Positions 1-13,900 of a DNA stretch of 64,000 bases are shown here, piece after piece. How positions within the stretch are numbered: position 1 is the stretch's first letter; each line of letters opens with the position of its first letter. The stretch covers positions 38,040,728 through 38,104,727 of the forward strand of contig OX031069.1 in the NCBI GenBank assembly GCA_943736015.1, given 5' to 3'. The position numbers were made by a program, and so were the translations under genes. The notes beneath the pieces are model-generated. The model ran no database searches. It saw only the letters and a list, made by a program, of their open reading frames with translations, and was not told where the DNA came from. Source of the DNA: Tridacna crocea (taxonomy: Eukaryota; Mollusca; Bivalvia; Cardiida; Cardiidae).

Positions 1-900
1 AATGTGATATTATGTCAGGATTTTATCTGTATATCACAACAAAGCTTGCAAACCCATCTTATACCCCAGAGGTGAGATGTTGTCTTCATGTAAAATGTGT
101 ATGATGATTTGTCAGTTCATATTTTACTTGCTTTTTGCCAATCATTTTTTTTTTTAACTCCAGCCAAATGGCACGGATATAATATGTTTGCTGCCTTCCA
201 TTTTTGGAGATGCCCTTTTACTATACTGCAAAGAAATTTCTCGTGATCTAATTGGTTAATTTGCCGGGAACATATTATCATGTTCCCTGTCAAAATCCAC
301 GTAAAAGCAATTTCCCTGTCGGAGGCCCCCGTAAACATTTTTTCCGCTTCAGCTCAAGATCCAAGATGGCGTCTATCGATACGAGTCGCCAACCTGGAAA
401 CTTGTTTGCCCGTTTTTTTCACTAGTTTCCCCAGACTGTTGTCATTAAGGCGAAGAGAATGGATTGCCTTTTAGAATAAATGAAAGTGGTTATCTATATG
501 TCGTTTGTTATCATTCTAAAACAAATACATGGTGTTCAATCAAGCCGTCATTTGCCATGTAAACAAATCGGCAAATCTCGAAGGTCAAATATTATAACGT
601 TTTAAAGAAAAGGCAAAAAAAATTTTATAGATTTAATGGTGAATGTTGATAGATAAAAAGTTGGCAAAAATTAAATACTCATTTAACCTTTGACCTGAAT
701 GAATGACACTCAGCAGACGGCAAATTTGATAGCCTCTGGACTTGCTTGAAGGGTTGAGTTGTCATATGTCAATGAAACAAACAGGAAAAAACCTACAGAA
801 AAAAAAATTAGACTCAAAATTTCTGACAATGTAAGTTTCAGCCCTAAAATGTAGACTACTGTTTTAATGTTTTTGCAAAAAAATAATCAGAAGCCAGAAT
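1..900. other. Intron sequence of the dynein gene, no exon seen
   Basis: This stretch lies upstream of the first recognisable dynein exon and should be intronic, because that exon starts in the middle of the protein. It is AT-rich. I see no open frame with dynein similarity on either strand. A short GC-richer patch around 350-440 contains CCAAGATGGCG, a YY1-like motif that also occurs by chance in mobile elements. Confidence 0.5.
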
Positions 901-920
901 CACAATTTTGACAATTTTTC

Positions 921-985
921 TCTCTGTTGGGATTCGAACCCAATCCTCCCATTGTATGATAATACATAGAGAGTAAGCCAGGAAA
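921..985 (-). repeat. tRNA-like SINE head (B box), first of two related copies
   Basis: On the minus strand the stretch holds a GGGTTCGAATCCC B-box motif, as in tRNA-derived SINEs. A diverged copy with the same flank (CTCTGTTGGGAAT) lies at about 1218-1290, so this is a dispersed repeat and not a tRNA gene. No complete cloverleaf can be folded. Confidence 0.45.
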
Positions 986-1559
986 CTTCAGAGAGTTTGA
1001 ACTAGTCGCAAATGTAACCTGACATCTGTTAATAACATGTTAATAGCAGAAAATGATCTGAAATAGATTTAAATCTACAGTGTCATCCACAATGCCACAG
1101 TGTCATCCACAAAGCCATTCACCAACACCCTTGATTACTTGCACACTGTATATGTGTGATAAGTGCAGTTTTTTTTTTTTAAGTCTTTGCAGTGATTTCA
1201 GTTTAATAAATAACCAGACTCACAATTTTGTAAATAATTCCCTCTGTTGGGAATCAAGCCCAATCGGACCATCAGACACAAGAGAACCTCAGAGAATGGA
1301 AGTCGCAAAACAATGTAACCCGACAGAATTATTTATTTACCAGAAAGAATCTTGAGTCAGAAGGGATGTTTGGTCCTATACAGACTGCATTTACTTATTT
1401 ATCACATTATCATAATGAAAATAATCTGTTGAATTTTGAAAACAAATACAGTGATAGCTTTTACCGACTTAATATTTAGATTTTCAAAATTTCCAATCCA
1501 AAGTATCCATTAGGCAACTAGTTTCTTAATTAATTGGTATATATATGCCTTTCAAAGCA

Positions 1560-1680
1560 AAGCTTTACCATCTTGATGTCTACAATACAATCCTGACTTT
1601 AATGACCCTGAGAAAGACGACTTCAAAAAACATTGTTGGAGAAAGAGAAAATGCTGGTAACTAGCATTTTCTCCTTTTTA
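1560..1680 (-). mobile_element. Hairpin TTAA element, truncated copy
   Basis: The stretch has the reverse-orientation signature of the window's commonest element (ACCCTGAGAAAGA, then the hairpin core AAAATGCTGGTAACTAGC). The second half is missing. It stops abruptly where the 156-bp tandem-repeat element begins, so that element probably inserted into or replaced the missing half. Confidence 0.6.
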
Positions 1681-2890
1681 TACGCCCGTCGAAGACGGGA
1701 CGTATTATGGGATCACCCGTGGCGGGCGGCGTCCAGTTCTTTGTCCAGAGCATATCTCCAAAACTATTCTAGCTAGGGTTATGAAATTTCATGGGTGGAT
1801 AGATCTCATCAAGGGGGAGTGCAGTGCACAGGAATCATAACTCTTGCTTGCTTAATTTTTTAGTTATTGCCCTTTGTCGTTTTTCGTACTTTTTGTCGGG
1901 AGCTTATCTCCAAAATTATACTAGCTAGGGTTATGAAATTTCATGGGTGGATAGATCTCATCAAGGGGGAGTGCAGTGCACAGGAATCATAACTCTTGCT
2001 TGCTTAATTTTTGAGTTATTGCCCTTTGCCGTTTTTCATACTTTAATTTTGTCCGGTAAATATCTCCAAAACTATACTAGCTAGGGTTATGAAATTTCAT
2101 GGGTGTATAGATCTCATCAAGGGGGAGTGCAGTGCACAAGAACCATAACTCTTGCTTGCTTAAATTTTTAGTTATTGCCCTTTGCCGTTTTTCATACTTG
2201 ATATTTGTCCGGTGAATATCTCCAAAACTATACTAGCTAGGGTTATGAAATTTCATGGGTGGATAGATCTTATCAAGGGGGATTGCAGTGCACAGGAACC
2301 ATAACTCTTGCTTGCTTAACTTTTGACTTATTGCCCTTTGTCGTTTTTCATACTTGATATTTGTCCGGTGAATATCTCCAAAACTATACTAGCTAGGGTT
2401 ATGAAATTTCATGGGTGGATAGATCTCATCAAGGGGGAGTGCAGTGCACAAGAACCATAACTCTTGCTTGCTTAAATTTTGAGTTATTGCCCTTTGTCGT
2501 TTTTTATACTTGAATTTTGTCCGGAGCATTTCTCCAAAACTATACTAGTTAGGGTTATGAAATTTCATGGGTGGATAGATCTCATCAAGGGGGAGTGCAG
2601 TGCACAGGAATCATAACTCTTGCTTGCTTAACTTTTGACTTATTGCCCTTTGTCGTTTTTCATACTTGATATTTGTCCGGTAAATATCTCCAAAACTATA
2701 CTAGCTAGGGTTATGAAATTTCATGGGTGGATAGATCTCATCAAGGGGGGAGTGCAGTGCACATGAATCATAACTCTTGCTTGCTTAATTTTTGAGTTAC
2801 TGCCCTTTGTCATTTTTCATACTTGAATTTAGTCTGGTGCATGCCCAAGCTTTACAACTTGGGGTAAGACAGGCGTATCTTGCGACAGTT
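1681..2890 (+). repeat. Tandem array of a 156-bp unit, seven copies
   Basis: The block AGCTAGGGTTATGAAATTTC starts at 1771, 1923, 2079, 2235, 2391, 2547 (one base changed) and 2703, so the period is 156 bp after a first step of 152. Each unit carries CTCCAAAACTATACTAG, CATCAAGGGGGAGTGCAGTG and TTGAGTTATTGCCCTTTG. The array is headed by a palindromic stretch (CCCGTCGAAGACGGG) at about 1685 and ends near GCCGCTCTTGTT at about 2890. Units are about 95% alike, which suggests recent expansion. There is no coding potential. Confidence 0.9.
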
Positions 2891-2894
2891 TGCC

Positions 2895-3640
2895 GCTCTT
2901 GTTCAACAGTGCTATATATCAAGGAAAGCTGCCACATTGTGTAAGAAAAAACCCAAATTTTGAATTATTTTGGAAAGTAATTATCTTTTTAGTGAATATG
3001 AGTGAAAAAAGAAGATTTGCGAACCATTCTGAAGATGAGATAATGACAAAGAGACAGGCATCTGTTCCCCCCTGCAGTACATGACACATTACTTGGATTT
3101 AATATTGAAGACCTATTTTGTGAATTTAATGAACCCCTTACTCATGTACCATCGAGCACATCAATGCAACAAGTGCAGACCTCACATACACCCATTTTCC
3201 ATGGCTATACCTTATCAAATGTGAACATAAACATCAATATCAACAAATCATAAGACCATAGAGACTTTTTTCATTTCAAAAAATATTAGAAGTACTTATA
3301 CCTTCTAGATCTGTGTTCTTACTTGTTCCTAGATATTAGTTAATTGTTCCTCAGTGATGTAAATGTACTGTTCTGATAGATCATACAGATCTATATAAAT
3401 TGTACTGAAGAACAAATTTTTCATTTTAATTCTGAATCTACAGATTATTGACTTTAGTTTTCATTGTTAAAGTTGACCTTGTTAAAATTTGAATAGAAAG
3501 TGTTTTTCATGATGATAACAATCACCTTGTTTGAATAAAGTTTGATTTACTTTTGCCAACAAATTACAATTTGTTGGTATTGAAGTTTGACACTATTTTA
3601 AATCTTTTCCCTATGTAAGTTAAAATCTTACACTTGACCT
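2895..3640. other. Unassigned intron sequence
   Basis: AT-rich intron DNA with short open frames only. Nothing here resembles a dynein exon or a repeat seen elsewhere in the window. Confidence 0.4.
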
Positions 3641-3850
3641 AATTCAAAGAATTTACAGACAACAACCGTGGTTCAAATGATAGAATCTCTGTTTGAAAAC
3701 ATGTGATGAGATGTCTTTGAAGGAGTGGAAAACATTGTAAGGAAAGGAGAAAATACTGGTTGCCAGCACTCTTTCCTTTCTCCACAATGTTTTGGAAAGG
3801 CTTCGTTTGCAAGGTTGTTAAACGGGATTGTGTGGATAAAAGTAAACAGC
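3640..3850 (+). mobile_element. Hairpin TTAA element, diverged copy
   Basis: The copy reads GTGGAAAACATTGTAAGGAA, an imperfect hairpin with loop TGGTTGCCA, then CCACAATGTTTTGGAAAGG and GGGATTGTGTGG. The terminal TTAA repeats have decayed. Confidence 0.65.
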
Positions 3851-3937
3851 CAAAGTCATTTCACCGTGTTCAGTGCACCTACAAATATGTTTCAATGTTT
3901 CTTATAACTTTTCTGACACAACAAAATTGTCGGATAT

Positions 3938-4021
3938 GGTTTGTCTCAACCGGTATCGAACTCCGTAACCTCTAATTCGCTAGTCAAAGTAGGCAAAACT
4001 GTGTTCTACCTAGCCGAGCAC
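3938..4021 (-). repeat. tRNA-like SINE head
   Basis: The minus strand reads GCTCGGCTAGGTAGAACAC (A-box-like) followed about 40 bases later by GAGTTCGATACC (B-box-like). The sequence cannot fold into a full tRNA, so it is called as a SINE relic. Confidence 0.5.
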
Positions 4022-4851
4022 ATGTAATAAAATAAACAGATCTTGTTACTAACCTTAAAGTTGTTTAAATCCATATTCAAAACGAAAGTTTATCGAGTAG
4101 CAAGTATTTGTAAACACCAAACAGCAAGTTTCCTTTCAAGGTCTAGGTGACATTTGATGGGGCGCCCAAAAGGGCAATTCGATTTCGTAGGCGCACTCGA
4201 TTAATGAGACCATAAAACAAGGAAATTTCGCTAAAAACACGTTGAAATTGAAAAACTTTGCAGTATAATAAATTTGTTGTACGGTTCGGCTCGGGGCGAC
4301 ATGATTCGCCACAGCCGTGAACAAGTTTCCAAGTCCCCTGCCACCTGACCGTACAACTAATACTGTCCAGTTGGAACTAAACAGCTTTTCCTGCATATCT
4401 CCTGGTCCAACTTTATACTTTTTTTCACACATAGGTTAACCTCAATGATCGAGTTAGTGATCAATGTTTAGGTCTCAGGCACCATACTCAAAGGTCAAGT
4501 TCACAGTACTTGCTAAAGGCCAAAGGCATTTTACTTCGACATTCAAACAACAAGTTGTTTGCTTTGCAATCAGTAGACTAGTTTATTATTAATAGATCAA
4601 ATTCAAATAAGACATCATCCTTATTTGTATACTATCCCACATGGTCTATATGGATTTAGAATCATTCATGTTGGTCAAAAAGTTGGTCACTCAGACAAAT
4701 TTAGGGTAAACGTTGTGCACACTTGAGGCCAGATTTTCAGAGTCCAGTACTTTCCAAGCCTACCTGTGCTGTTTTTAAATATCTTTAGTTTAGGATACAT
4801 TTTAACTTTGATGAACATCTATCCTGTACACGTTTCCCATTTTTCATACAG
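4022..4851. other. Intron sequence up to the first dynein exon
   Basis: There is no supported gene. A 98-codon minus-strand frame at 4136-4432 has no recognisable domain and no repeat of its own. The intron ends in a TTTTTCATACAG acceptor at 4851. Confidence 0.5.
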
Positions 4852-4944
4852 GTGAGTGCAAGAACATCCATTATTGACTTTACTGTGACAATGAAAGGGT
4901 TAGAAGATCAGCTTCTTGGTAGAGTCATCTTGACAGAGAAGCAA
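4852..4944 (+). CDS. DNAH8: Dynein heavy chain exon, end of AAA5
   Basis: Thirty-one codons, phase 0 on both sides, between ACAG and GTGAGT. It contains [17 protein letters not shown], the strongly conserved strand and helix at the end of AAA5 found in all axonemal heavy chains. It is the first dynein exon in the window. Confidence 0.93.
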
Positions 4945-7900
4945 GTGAGTTCATTTGACTGCTGTTGAAATTAATGTGTTACTTCATTAATGATAGAGAT
5001 AGGCTTTTATTCTAATTATGCCCCCCCCCGCTTCAAAGAAGTGGGGGTATATTATGCACCCCTTTAACGAAGTGGGAGTATATTGCTTGCTAATGTCAGT
5101 TGGTCAGTCTGTCTGTACGTCCGTCAGGTGGTAGACCTGACCTTGTCCGGATGATAACTAGACACAGAAATTATCTTGGTTCTACAAATTTGGCACAGAC
5201 ATGCGTCTTGGAGTGTAGATGATCCCTATTGATTTTGAGGTCAAATGTCAAGGTTACAGTGACTGTCAATATGTTGATATATAGACCAAACCTTGTCTGG
5301 ATGATAACTTCGGTGTTGCATCCAGGCTGCACGACTGTGGGATTCGCCCTGTATTTTTTGCTGTCATGCAATTCTGAATGTGATGGGGGAGCAATTGTGC
5401 AATAACATAAAAGAATCGATTTTCCGCTTAACTTGTGCAAAATGACGAGATTTGAAGTTACTTACTACCCTTATTGATGAATTTTTGTCAAGTCACATGG
5501 AAATCCTATCCACATATTAACACATAACATACTTTTGTGGTGCAAAACATCATTATTGATGGCTTTACTTCTAGTTTAGAACCATTATTGTCACATCCTC
5601 TAATTATTAAATCTAACCCCCAGATTTACAGCTCGGGGGGGGGGGGGGGGGGGGGGGGTGAGTATACTCTTCAAATAAAAAGCCAATGAGAACACTGAGG
5701 CCAAAGTGGCCTTCAACTTATCAGTCAGTCCAAAATTCAAGGTCACAGTGACCTTCATCATGTTGATAAACAGGGCAAACCTTGTCTGCCTGATAATTAG
5801 ATGCAGAATTTATCTGGGTTCTACAGATTTGGCACAGGTATTTGTCTTGGAGTGGATTTTGAGATCGATCGGTCAAATGTAAAGGTCACAGTGACCTTCA
5901 GTTTAATTATATATAGACCAAACCTTGTCCAGATGATAATTAGACACAGAAGAACATAGGTTCTTCAGATTATGTACAGATATTTATCTTTGAGTGTAAA
6001 TGATCGCTATTGAATTTGATATTAATTCATCAAAGGTCAAGGTCACAGTGGCCTTCAACTTAATGATATATAGTCCAAGCCTTGTTCAGATGATAATTAC
6101 ACACAGAACTGCCCTAGGTCCATTAAATTCTGTACAGATATTCATCTTGGAGTGTAAATGATCACTATTGATGTTAAGGTAAATCCATGAAAGGTCACAA
6201 TGACCACTAGATGATTCAGGGCCAACGCTGCCGTTGAGCCATATGCTTAAAGAAAAAAGTTAAAGTGTCTCAAAAATCATGATATGTGGCTTAATTTATG
6301 GCTGCAATATTTTATTTGCGTATTATCGGAGATGTAGTAAGCATTGAAGTTGACTGGGAAAAAGCGGAAGTCGAATGCCACGCATTTTTATATCAGTTTA
6401 TGAACTGTGCCACTTCCTGTATTGGGGGGGGGGGGGGGGTTGCATGATTGTTTTATCAACAGACATCTTGTTTATTTGTAAGCTATACCTTTTTAGCTCA
6501 CCTGAGCACAAAGTGCTCATGGTGAGCTTTTGTGATCATGCTGTGTGCATCGTCAACTTTTTACCTTGTGTACGCTCTAGAGGCCACAGTTTTGGTCCGA
6601 TACTCATGAAAGTTGGTCAGGATGTTTGTCTCGATGAAATCTCGGACATGTTCGAAAATGGGTCGTGAGGTCAAAATCTAGGTCACTAGGTCAAATCTTA
6701 GAAAAACCTTGTTTACGCTCTAGAGGACACATTTTCAGTCAGATACTCATGAAAATTGGTCAGGATGTTTTTCCGGATAATATCTCAGACGAGTTCGAAA
6801 ATGGGTCATCTGGGGTCAAAAACTAGGTCAATAGGTCAAATCTTAGAAAAACCTTGTGTATGCTCTAGAGGCCACATTTTCAATCGGATACTCATGAAAG
6901 TTGGTCAGGATGTTTGTCTGGTTAATATCTCAAACAAGTTAGAAAATGGGTCATGTGGGGTCTAAAACAAGGTCACTAGGTCAAATCTTAGAAAAACCTT
7001 GTGTACGCTCTAGAGGCCACATTTTCAGTCGGATACTCGTGAAAGTTGGTCAGGATGTTTGCCTGGATGATATCTCGGACGAGTTCAAAAATGGGTCATA
7101 TGGGGTCAAAAACTAGGTCACTAGGTCAGATCTTAGAAAAACCTTGTGTACGCTCTAGAGGCCACATTTTCAGTCGGATACTCGTGAAAGTTGGTCAGGA
7201 TCTTTATCTGTATGATATCTCGGTCTGAAAATGGGTTGTGTGGGGTCAAAAACTAGGTCACTAGGTCAGATCTTAGAAAAACCTTGTGTACGCTCTAGAG
7301 GCCACATTTTCAGTCAGATACTCATGAAAGTTGGTCGAGATGTTTGTCTGGATGATATCTATGACGAATTTGAAAATGGGTCATGTAGGGTCAAAAACTA
7401 GGTCACAAGGTCAAATCTTAGAAAAACCTTGTGTATGCTCTAGAGGCCACATTTTCAGTTGGATACTCATGAAAGTTGGTCAGGATGTTTGTCCGTATGA
7501 TATCTCGAACAAGTTTGAAAATGGGTCATGTGGGGTCAGAAACTAGGTGACTAGGTCAAATCTTAGAAAAACCTTGTGTACGCTCTAGAGGCCACATTTT
7601 CAGTCAGATACTCATGAAAAACGGTCAAGATGTTTGTCTGGATAATATCTCAGACGAGTTTGAAAATGGGTCATGTGGGGTCAAAAACTAGGTCACTAGA
7701 TCAAATCTTAGAAAAACCTTGTGTATGCCCTAGAGGCCACATTTTCAGTCGGATACTCATGAAAGTTGGTCGAGATGTTTGTCTGGATGATATCTCAGAC
7801 ATATGTGAAAATGGGTCATGTGGGGTCAAAAACTAGGTCACTAGGTCAAATTTTAGCAAAACCTTGTGTACGCTCTAGAGGCCACATTTTCAGTTGGATT

Positions 7901-10900
7901 CTCATGAAAGTTGGTCAGAATATTTGTCTGGATATCTCAGATATATGTGAAAATAGGTCATGTGGGGTCAAAAACTAGGTCACTAGGTCAAATCTTAGAA
8001 AAACCTTGTGTATGCTCTAGAGGCCACATTTTCAGTCGGATACTCATGAAAGTTGGTCAGGATGTTTATCTGTATGATATCTCGGTCGAGTTTGAAAATG
8101 GGTTGTGTGGGGTCAAAAACTAGGTCACTAGGTCAGATCTTAGAAAAACCTTGTGTACGCTCTAGAAGCCACATTTTCAGTCAGATACTCATGAAAGTTG
8201 GTCGAGATGTTTGTCTGGATGATATCTATGACGAATTTGAAAATGGGTCATGTAGGGTCAAAAACTAGGTCACAAAGTCAAATCTTAGGAAAACCTTGTG
8301 TATTCTCTAGAGGCCACATTTTCAGTTGGATACTCATGAAAGTTGGTCAGGATGTTTGTCTGTATGATATCTCGAACAAGTTTGAAAATGGGTCATGTGG
8401 GGTCAGAAACTAGGTGACTAGGTCAAATCTTAGAAAAACCTTGTGTACGCTCTAGAGGCCACATTTTCAGTCAGATACTCATGAAAAATGGTCAGGATGT
8501 TTGTCTGGAATAAATCTCAGACAAGTTTGAAAATGGGTCATGTGGGGTCAAAAACTGGGTCAATAGGTCAAATCTTAGAAAAACCTTGTGTATGCCCTAG
8601 AGGCCACATTTTCGGTCGGATACTCATGAAATGTGGTCAGGATGTTTGTCTGGCTGATATCTCAGACATATGTGAAAATGGGTCATGTGGGGTGAAAAAC
8701 TAGGTCACTAGGTCAAATTTTAGAAAAACCTTGTGTACACTCTAGAGGCCACATATTCAGTTGGATACTCATGAAAGTTGGTCATGATGTTTGTCTGGAT
8801 GATGTCTCGGACAAGATCGAAAATGGGTCATGGGGGGTCAAAAACTAGGTCACTAGGTCAAATCTTAGAAAAACCTTGTGTACGCTCTAGAGGTCACATT
8901 TTCAGTCTGAAACTCTTGTAAGTTGGTCAGAATATTTGTCTGGATATCTCAGATATATGTGAAAATGGGTCATGTGGGGTCAAAAACTAGGTCACTAGGT
9001 CAGATCTTAGAAAAACCTTGTGTATGCTCTAGAGGCCACATTTTCAGTCCAAAACTCTTGAAAGTTGGTCGGAATATTTGCCTTTATGATATCTTGGACG
9101 AATTTGAAAATGGGTCATGTGGAGTCGAAACCTAGGTCACCAGGTCAAATGTTAGAAAAACCTTTTGTAGGCTCTAGAGGCCACTTTTTCAGTCCAAAAC
9201 TCTTGTAAGTTGGTCAGCAAATGTTTGTCTTGATGATATATTAAACAAGTTTGAAAATGGCTCATTGGGGTTAAAAACTAGGTCACCAGGTCAAATCTTA
9301 GAAAAACCTTGTATATGCTCTGGATGCCACATTTTCAGTCCAACACTCTTGAAAATTAGTCAGAATGTTTGCCTTTATAATATCTTGGATGAGTTTGAAA
9401 ATGGGTCATGTTGGGTCAAAAACTGGGTCAATAGGTCAAATGTTATAGACACCTTTTGTATGCTCTGGAGGACACATTTTCAGTCTGTTACTCCTAAAAC
9501 TTGTTCATAATATTTGTCCTGGTGATACCTTGAATGAGTTTGAAAATGGGTCGTGGAGTCAAAAACTAGGTCAATGGGTCAAATATTAGAAAGACCTTGT
9601 GTACACTCTAGAGGCTACATTTTCTGCCTGATACTCTTCAGACTTGGTCAGAATATTTGTTTTGGTGATGTTTCAAAAGAGTTTGATAATGGGTAATTGT
9701 CGGGTCCAAAACTAGGTCACTTGATGAAATCTAAGAAAAACCTTTTGTACACTGTAGAGGCCACATTTCCAGTCAAATACTCATGAAACTTGGCCAGAAT
9801 GTTTGTCTTATTGATATCTCAAAAGTGTTTGATGATGGGTAATGTCTGATAAAAAACTAGGTCACTGGGAAACTAGATGGTGCATGTTTGGTCAGTAAAC
9901 TCAGGTGAGTGATTTCAGGGCCATCATGGCCCTCTTGTTATATATTCTCATACCTTGGAACTTTATAGCTCACCAGCGCACAACATGCAAAAAGTGAGCT
10001 TTTTGTGGTTGTGTGCATGCATTGATGATATCCAGGACTGGAGCATCAACTTTTACCTTGTGTTTCCTCTGTAACCAGCATTTTCAGTCAAATACTCAGG
10101 AAATTGGTCAGAATGTTTGTCTGAATGACAGAAAAGATAACTTCAGTCAGAAAAGTTGGTAACTAGGACATATCTTGGAAAACCTTGTCACACTCTAGGG
10201 CTCATATTTCAATCCAATGCTCATTTTCTCAGTTTCCCTAGACCCTCCTCCTCTTAAAAGTTAACGCATTTGTCTGATTGCAAAGGATTATATGAATATT
10301 TTAATAAAATATTTAAGGAACTTGAGGCAGAGAGGGTGAAGCTTTTGGAGGATGTGACAACAAACAAAAGGAAAATGAAAGAGTTAGAAGATAACTTACT
10401 ATTCAAACTGACAAGCACAAAGGTATGGAGTTTCTTCTTTTGTTATGTTATTTTAGTGTGATTAATACTTTCAAAATAAGTAAATTCTTAACTCATTACC
10501 ATTTACTTTCAAAATAAGTAAACTTGTAAAATTTAAGTCTTTTAACTCATTACCAAACAACAATATTTTAGGCTTGTCCAAATTGAAAGCATTTGCAGAC
10601 GACAAAATAAAAGTGACTGAATATTTGAAATTTGTTTTGTGAATGGTAGAAAACATTGTGGGAAAAGGAGAAAATGCTGGCTACCAGCATTTTCTTCTTT
10701 TCCCACAATGTTTTTAAAAGGCTTCTTTCACAGAGGTGTTAAAAGTCTGGATTGTGTGGTAAAGGGTTAATTTGCTATTGGCAACATGAAATGTAGATCA
10801 GTTTCAGGCTGCTATAATATATTCTGGCCTATTTTAGGATTTTCACCCTTACATAGTCAGTCAGAAGAGTTGTTTCAAAATTTGGATCCTCTCCTCTTTC

Positions 10901-13900
10901 ATATTGTTCTTTATTATTAGGGTTCTTTAGTTGATGATGAATCTCTTATACAAGTGCTGGCTACGACTAAAGTTACAGCTGCTGAAGTAAGTGAAAAACT
11001 GACAGTTGCTGCGGAGACAGAAATCAAAATCAATGAAGCTAGGGAAGAATTTAGGCCCGGTAAGTGAATGTTCGTTTTGAGGTAAAAGAAATTCTTTGAT
11101 TGTGTGATACAGAATGCAAATATAAAGAATATCATCAGTACATTAGCATTATAATACGTACCTCTTTACCATCTTACGGCCATGAACTTACTTTGTGATA
11201 AGTATTGATTGACGGTTTACTTTTCACCTCAGTACATTGTAGTAGATACAGTAGCTTTTGGCTGATGTACAGTAGCTTTTGGCTGATGTAGAGTAAAACC
11301 AGAGTATCCATACTTTCAAAATGCACAATCTGAGCTTGAGTCCACACCAATACTAATATGCTTTTGACTGATGTAAAATATTTCTTCACCTGTTGTAGAA
11401 TTTTTTTTAAATCCCTAAGAAAAAAGACAAGTTTATTTATTCAGCAGTAAAACAAGCGAGTGTTATAGAGCATATTCAGTTCAAACAGAGGTGAAAAAAA
11501 TAATAGTATGTACTAGGAGATAGGGGACAACTTCATCTATAACTTTCTGCCAGATTTGATTTGTATTTGTATTCTTTTAAACAGAGTTTTCATCATTAAA
11601 TACTGCACAATTATGTACTGAATAATTTATATTTCAGTGGCTACTCGTGGAAGTATCTTATATTTCTTGATCTGTGACATGACCATTGTAAACCGAATGT
11701 ACCAAACATCTCTCACACAATTTCTTGGAATATTTGACTTGTCTATGATGAAGTAAGATTTAATTTCGTTTGTATAACTCATCAACAATGCATATCAGTG
11801 TTAATTAACTCTTTACCAAATGACAAATTTTAGACTCTTCCAAACTCAAAGAGTTCGCAGAGGACAATTTCAAATTCTATAAAGATGGCACAAAGTTCTC
11901 TAACTGGGTTGAAAACACTGTGGGAAAATAAGAAATTGCTCGTAGCAATTTCTCCTTTTTGTACAGTGTTTTCAAAAGACTTGTACTGCAGATGCGAAAA
12001 AACAAGGGCTTGTTTTGGAAAGGGTTAACTCTTTACAGAATAAAAAATTTCGGATCGGACCAATTTTAAAGCATCTGCAGACAACAAATTAAATCTTGGT
12101 AATATGATGATTTCTGACTTTGATAGGGAAGAAAATGATGGTTACCAGCATTTTCTCCTTTTCCCATAATATTTTCTGCAGACTAAGATCTTTTTCAGGC
12201 TCGTTAAAAGTTGAGATTGTGTGGGAAAGAGTCTTGTTTCATACATAATTATATTAACTCAAGTTGTACCTCGGACATGAAACTTAATTTAATTAATTAT
12301 CCCTTTTCCAAACAGTCCAGAGTAATTGTGATAAAAAAAAGGGACATTTGAAAACATTTCAGAAAATTATCCCTTTACCAAAGAGTCCAGAGTTATTATG
12401 ATAAAAAAGAAAGGGACATTTGTAAACATTGCAGGAAAAGATGAAATGCTCATTACCAGCCTTTTTTTTCCCCTTTTCCCAATATGCTTTCTACTTTTTA
12501 GAAGCTCAGATATCATGATACAGGCTAGATTTGATTTATTGTCTGCTATTGCTTGATTATGGACATATTAAAAAAAAATGGAGTTAAATTTTGTCCATAT
12601 TTAAAGAAGATCACACATTTCTTTAATACAGAATACAAATTAAATGTATCCTATTGCACAAAGACAATGGATTAGAAATCATGTATATGTAATAAATAGA
12701 ATATTGTTCTTGTTTAACAGATACATGTACCTATTAATCAAGTGCAGAATAAGCAAATTGGTAGTTTTTAACCTTTTAGAAATAATCAAATGATTGCAAA
12801 AGTCCGCTTCTTTTGGCAACAATATTTTACACAGCAGGTGCTTTAGAACAAAGATCACACTGCATATTATATGTGGTCTGATCTTGATTTTCTCTGGAAG
12901 CATAAGCAATTGAAAGTGGTGTGAGGCATGCTTAGGGGTAATATTGTGCCAACTATATTAAATATCAGTGCTGTCAAATATTATGTGGAACAATCAAATG
13001 GTATAGAACTTTTATTTGCTTTATTAGGTCAGAAAAAAGTCCAGTGCCAGCCAAAAGAATACAAAACATCATTGACACTTTAACATACGAGTCATTTAGA
13101 TACACTTGCAGAGGTCTGTATGAGGAGCACAAATTTCTGTTTGTGCTATTGATGACCTTTAAGATAGACATCCAGAAAGGGAAGGTAAAGCATGATGAGT
13201 TTCAGACTTTCATCAAAGGTAAGTAATTTTATGAGGTTTACAGGTAATTGATATTTGGTTAGTGTAGTCCCATTCTAACAGCTATTTCAACTATAATATT
13301 ATCCTAAAAGTTGCTATGATTGAAAATGTGTATTGTACTACTTTGACCGAGCGACTTTCTCCATTTTTTTTCTTTCTTAGAATTATCATTTATAAATCTA
13401 GGGTCACTCTTTTCTCATTACAAAGGGAGATAATGATTACCTTCCTTTTCTGAACACCAACAAAAATATCAACAACTAATTTCAAGATGGACATCAAAGG
13501 AATTTCTGGTTTGTGCAAAAATATTATATCAGTATAATATTTATTTATCAACTAATAAGAAATTTCATTCCATTTTGCACCAGAAGCATTAGGATGGTAA
13601 TTCCTTAGGTGCTATACCTTTTGGCAAAAAAATATTAAACGTCAATATTGGAAGCACTTTCAGTCGATAAATCAAATATAATGCATACCATAGTATTCTT
13701 CTTTGGATAAGAAGAAAGGTGGTGGGAAAAATACTGGTTACTGATATTTTCTTCAATTCCCAGTATAATTTGAAATTTGTTTTTCTCTTGGTCATCAAAA
13801 CTGGGAACAGTGTGGTAAAGGCTGCTTTGATTTCCATGTGTGTGTCCTCCCCCATCAGAGTCGAAACATATTGTTTTCCCCTGTGCATATGTCTGTTTGT

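Noticed and set aside
4136-4432. 98-codon minus-strand open frame
   Set aside because: No recognised domain, no splice partner, lies in a dynein intron and has no second copy. Chance frames of this size are expected in 64 kb.
6495-9510. A ladder of 60-97 codon open frames with similar sequences ([24 protein letters not shown])
   Set aside because: They are the same 145-bp DNA unit read once per repeat. The period is not a multiple of three, each frame ends in the next unit, and the translation has no known domain. The array is non-coding.
10645-10720. Strong hairpins with T-rich ends resembling bacterial terminators
   Set aside because: They are the centres of the dispersed TTAA elements, repeated dozens of times, in a eukaryotic genome.
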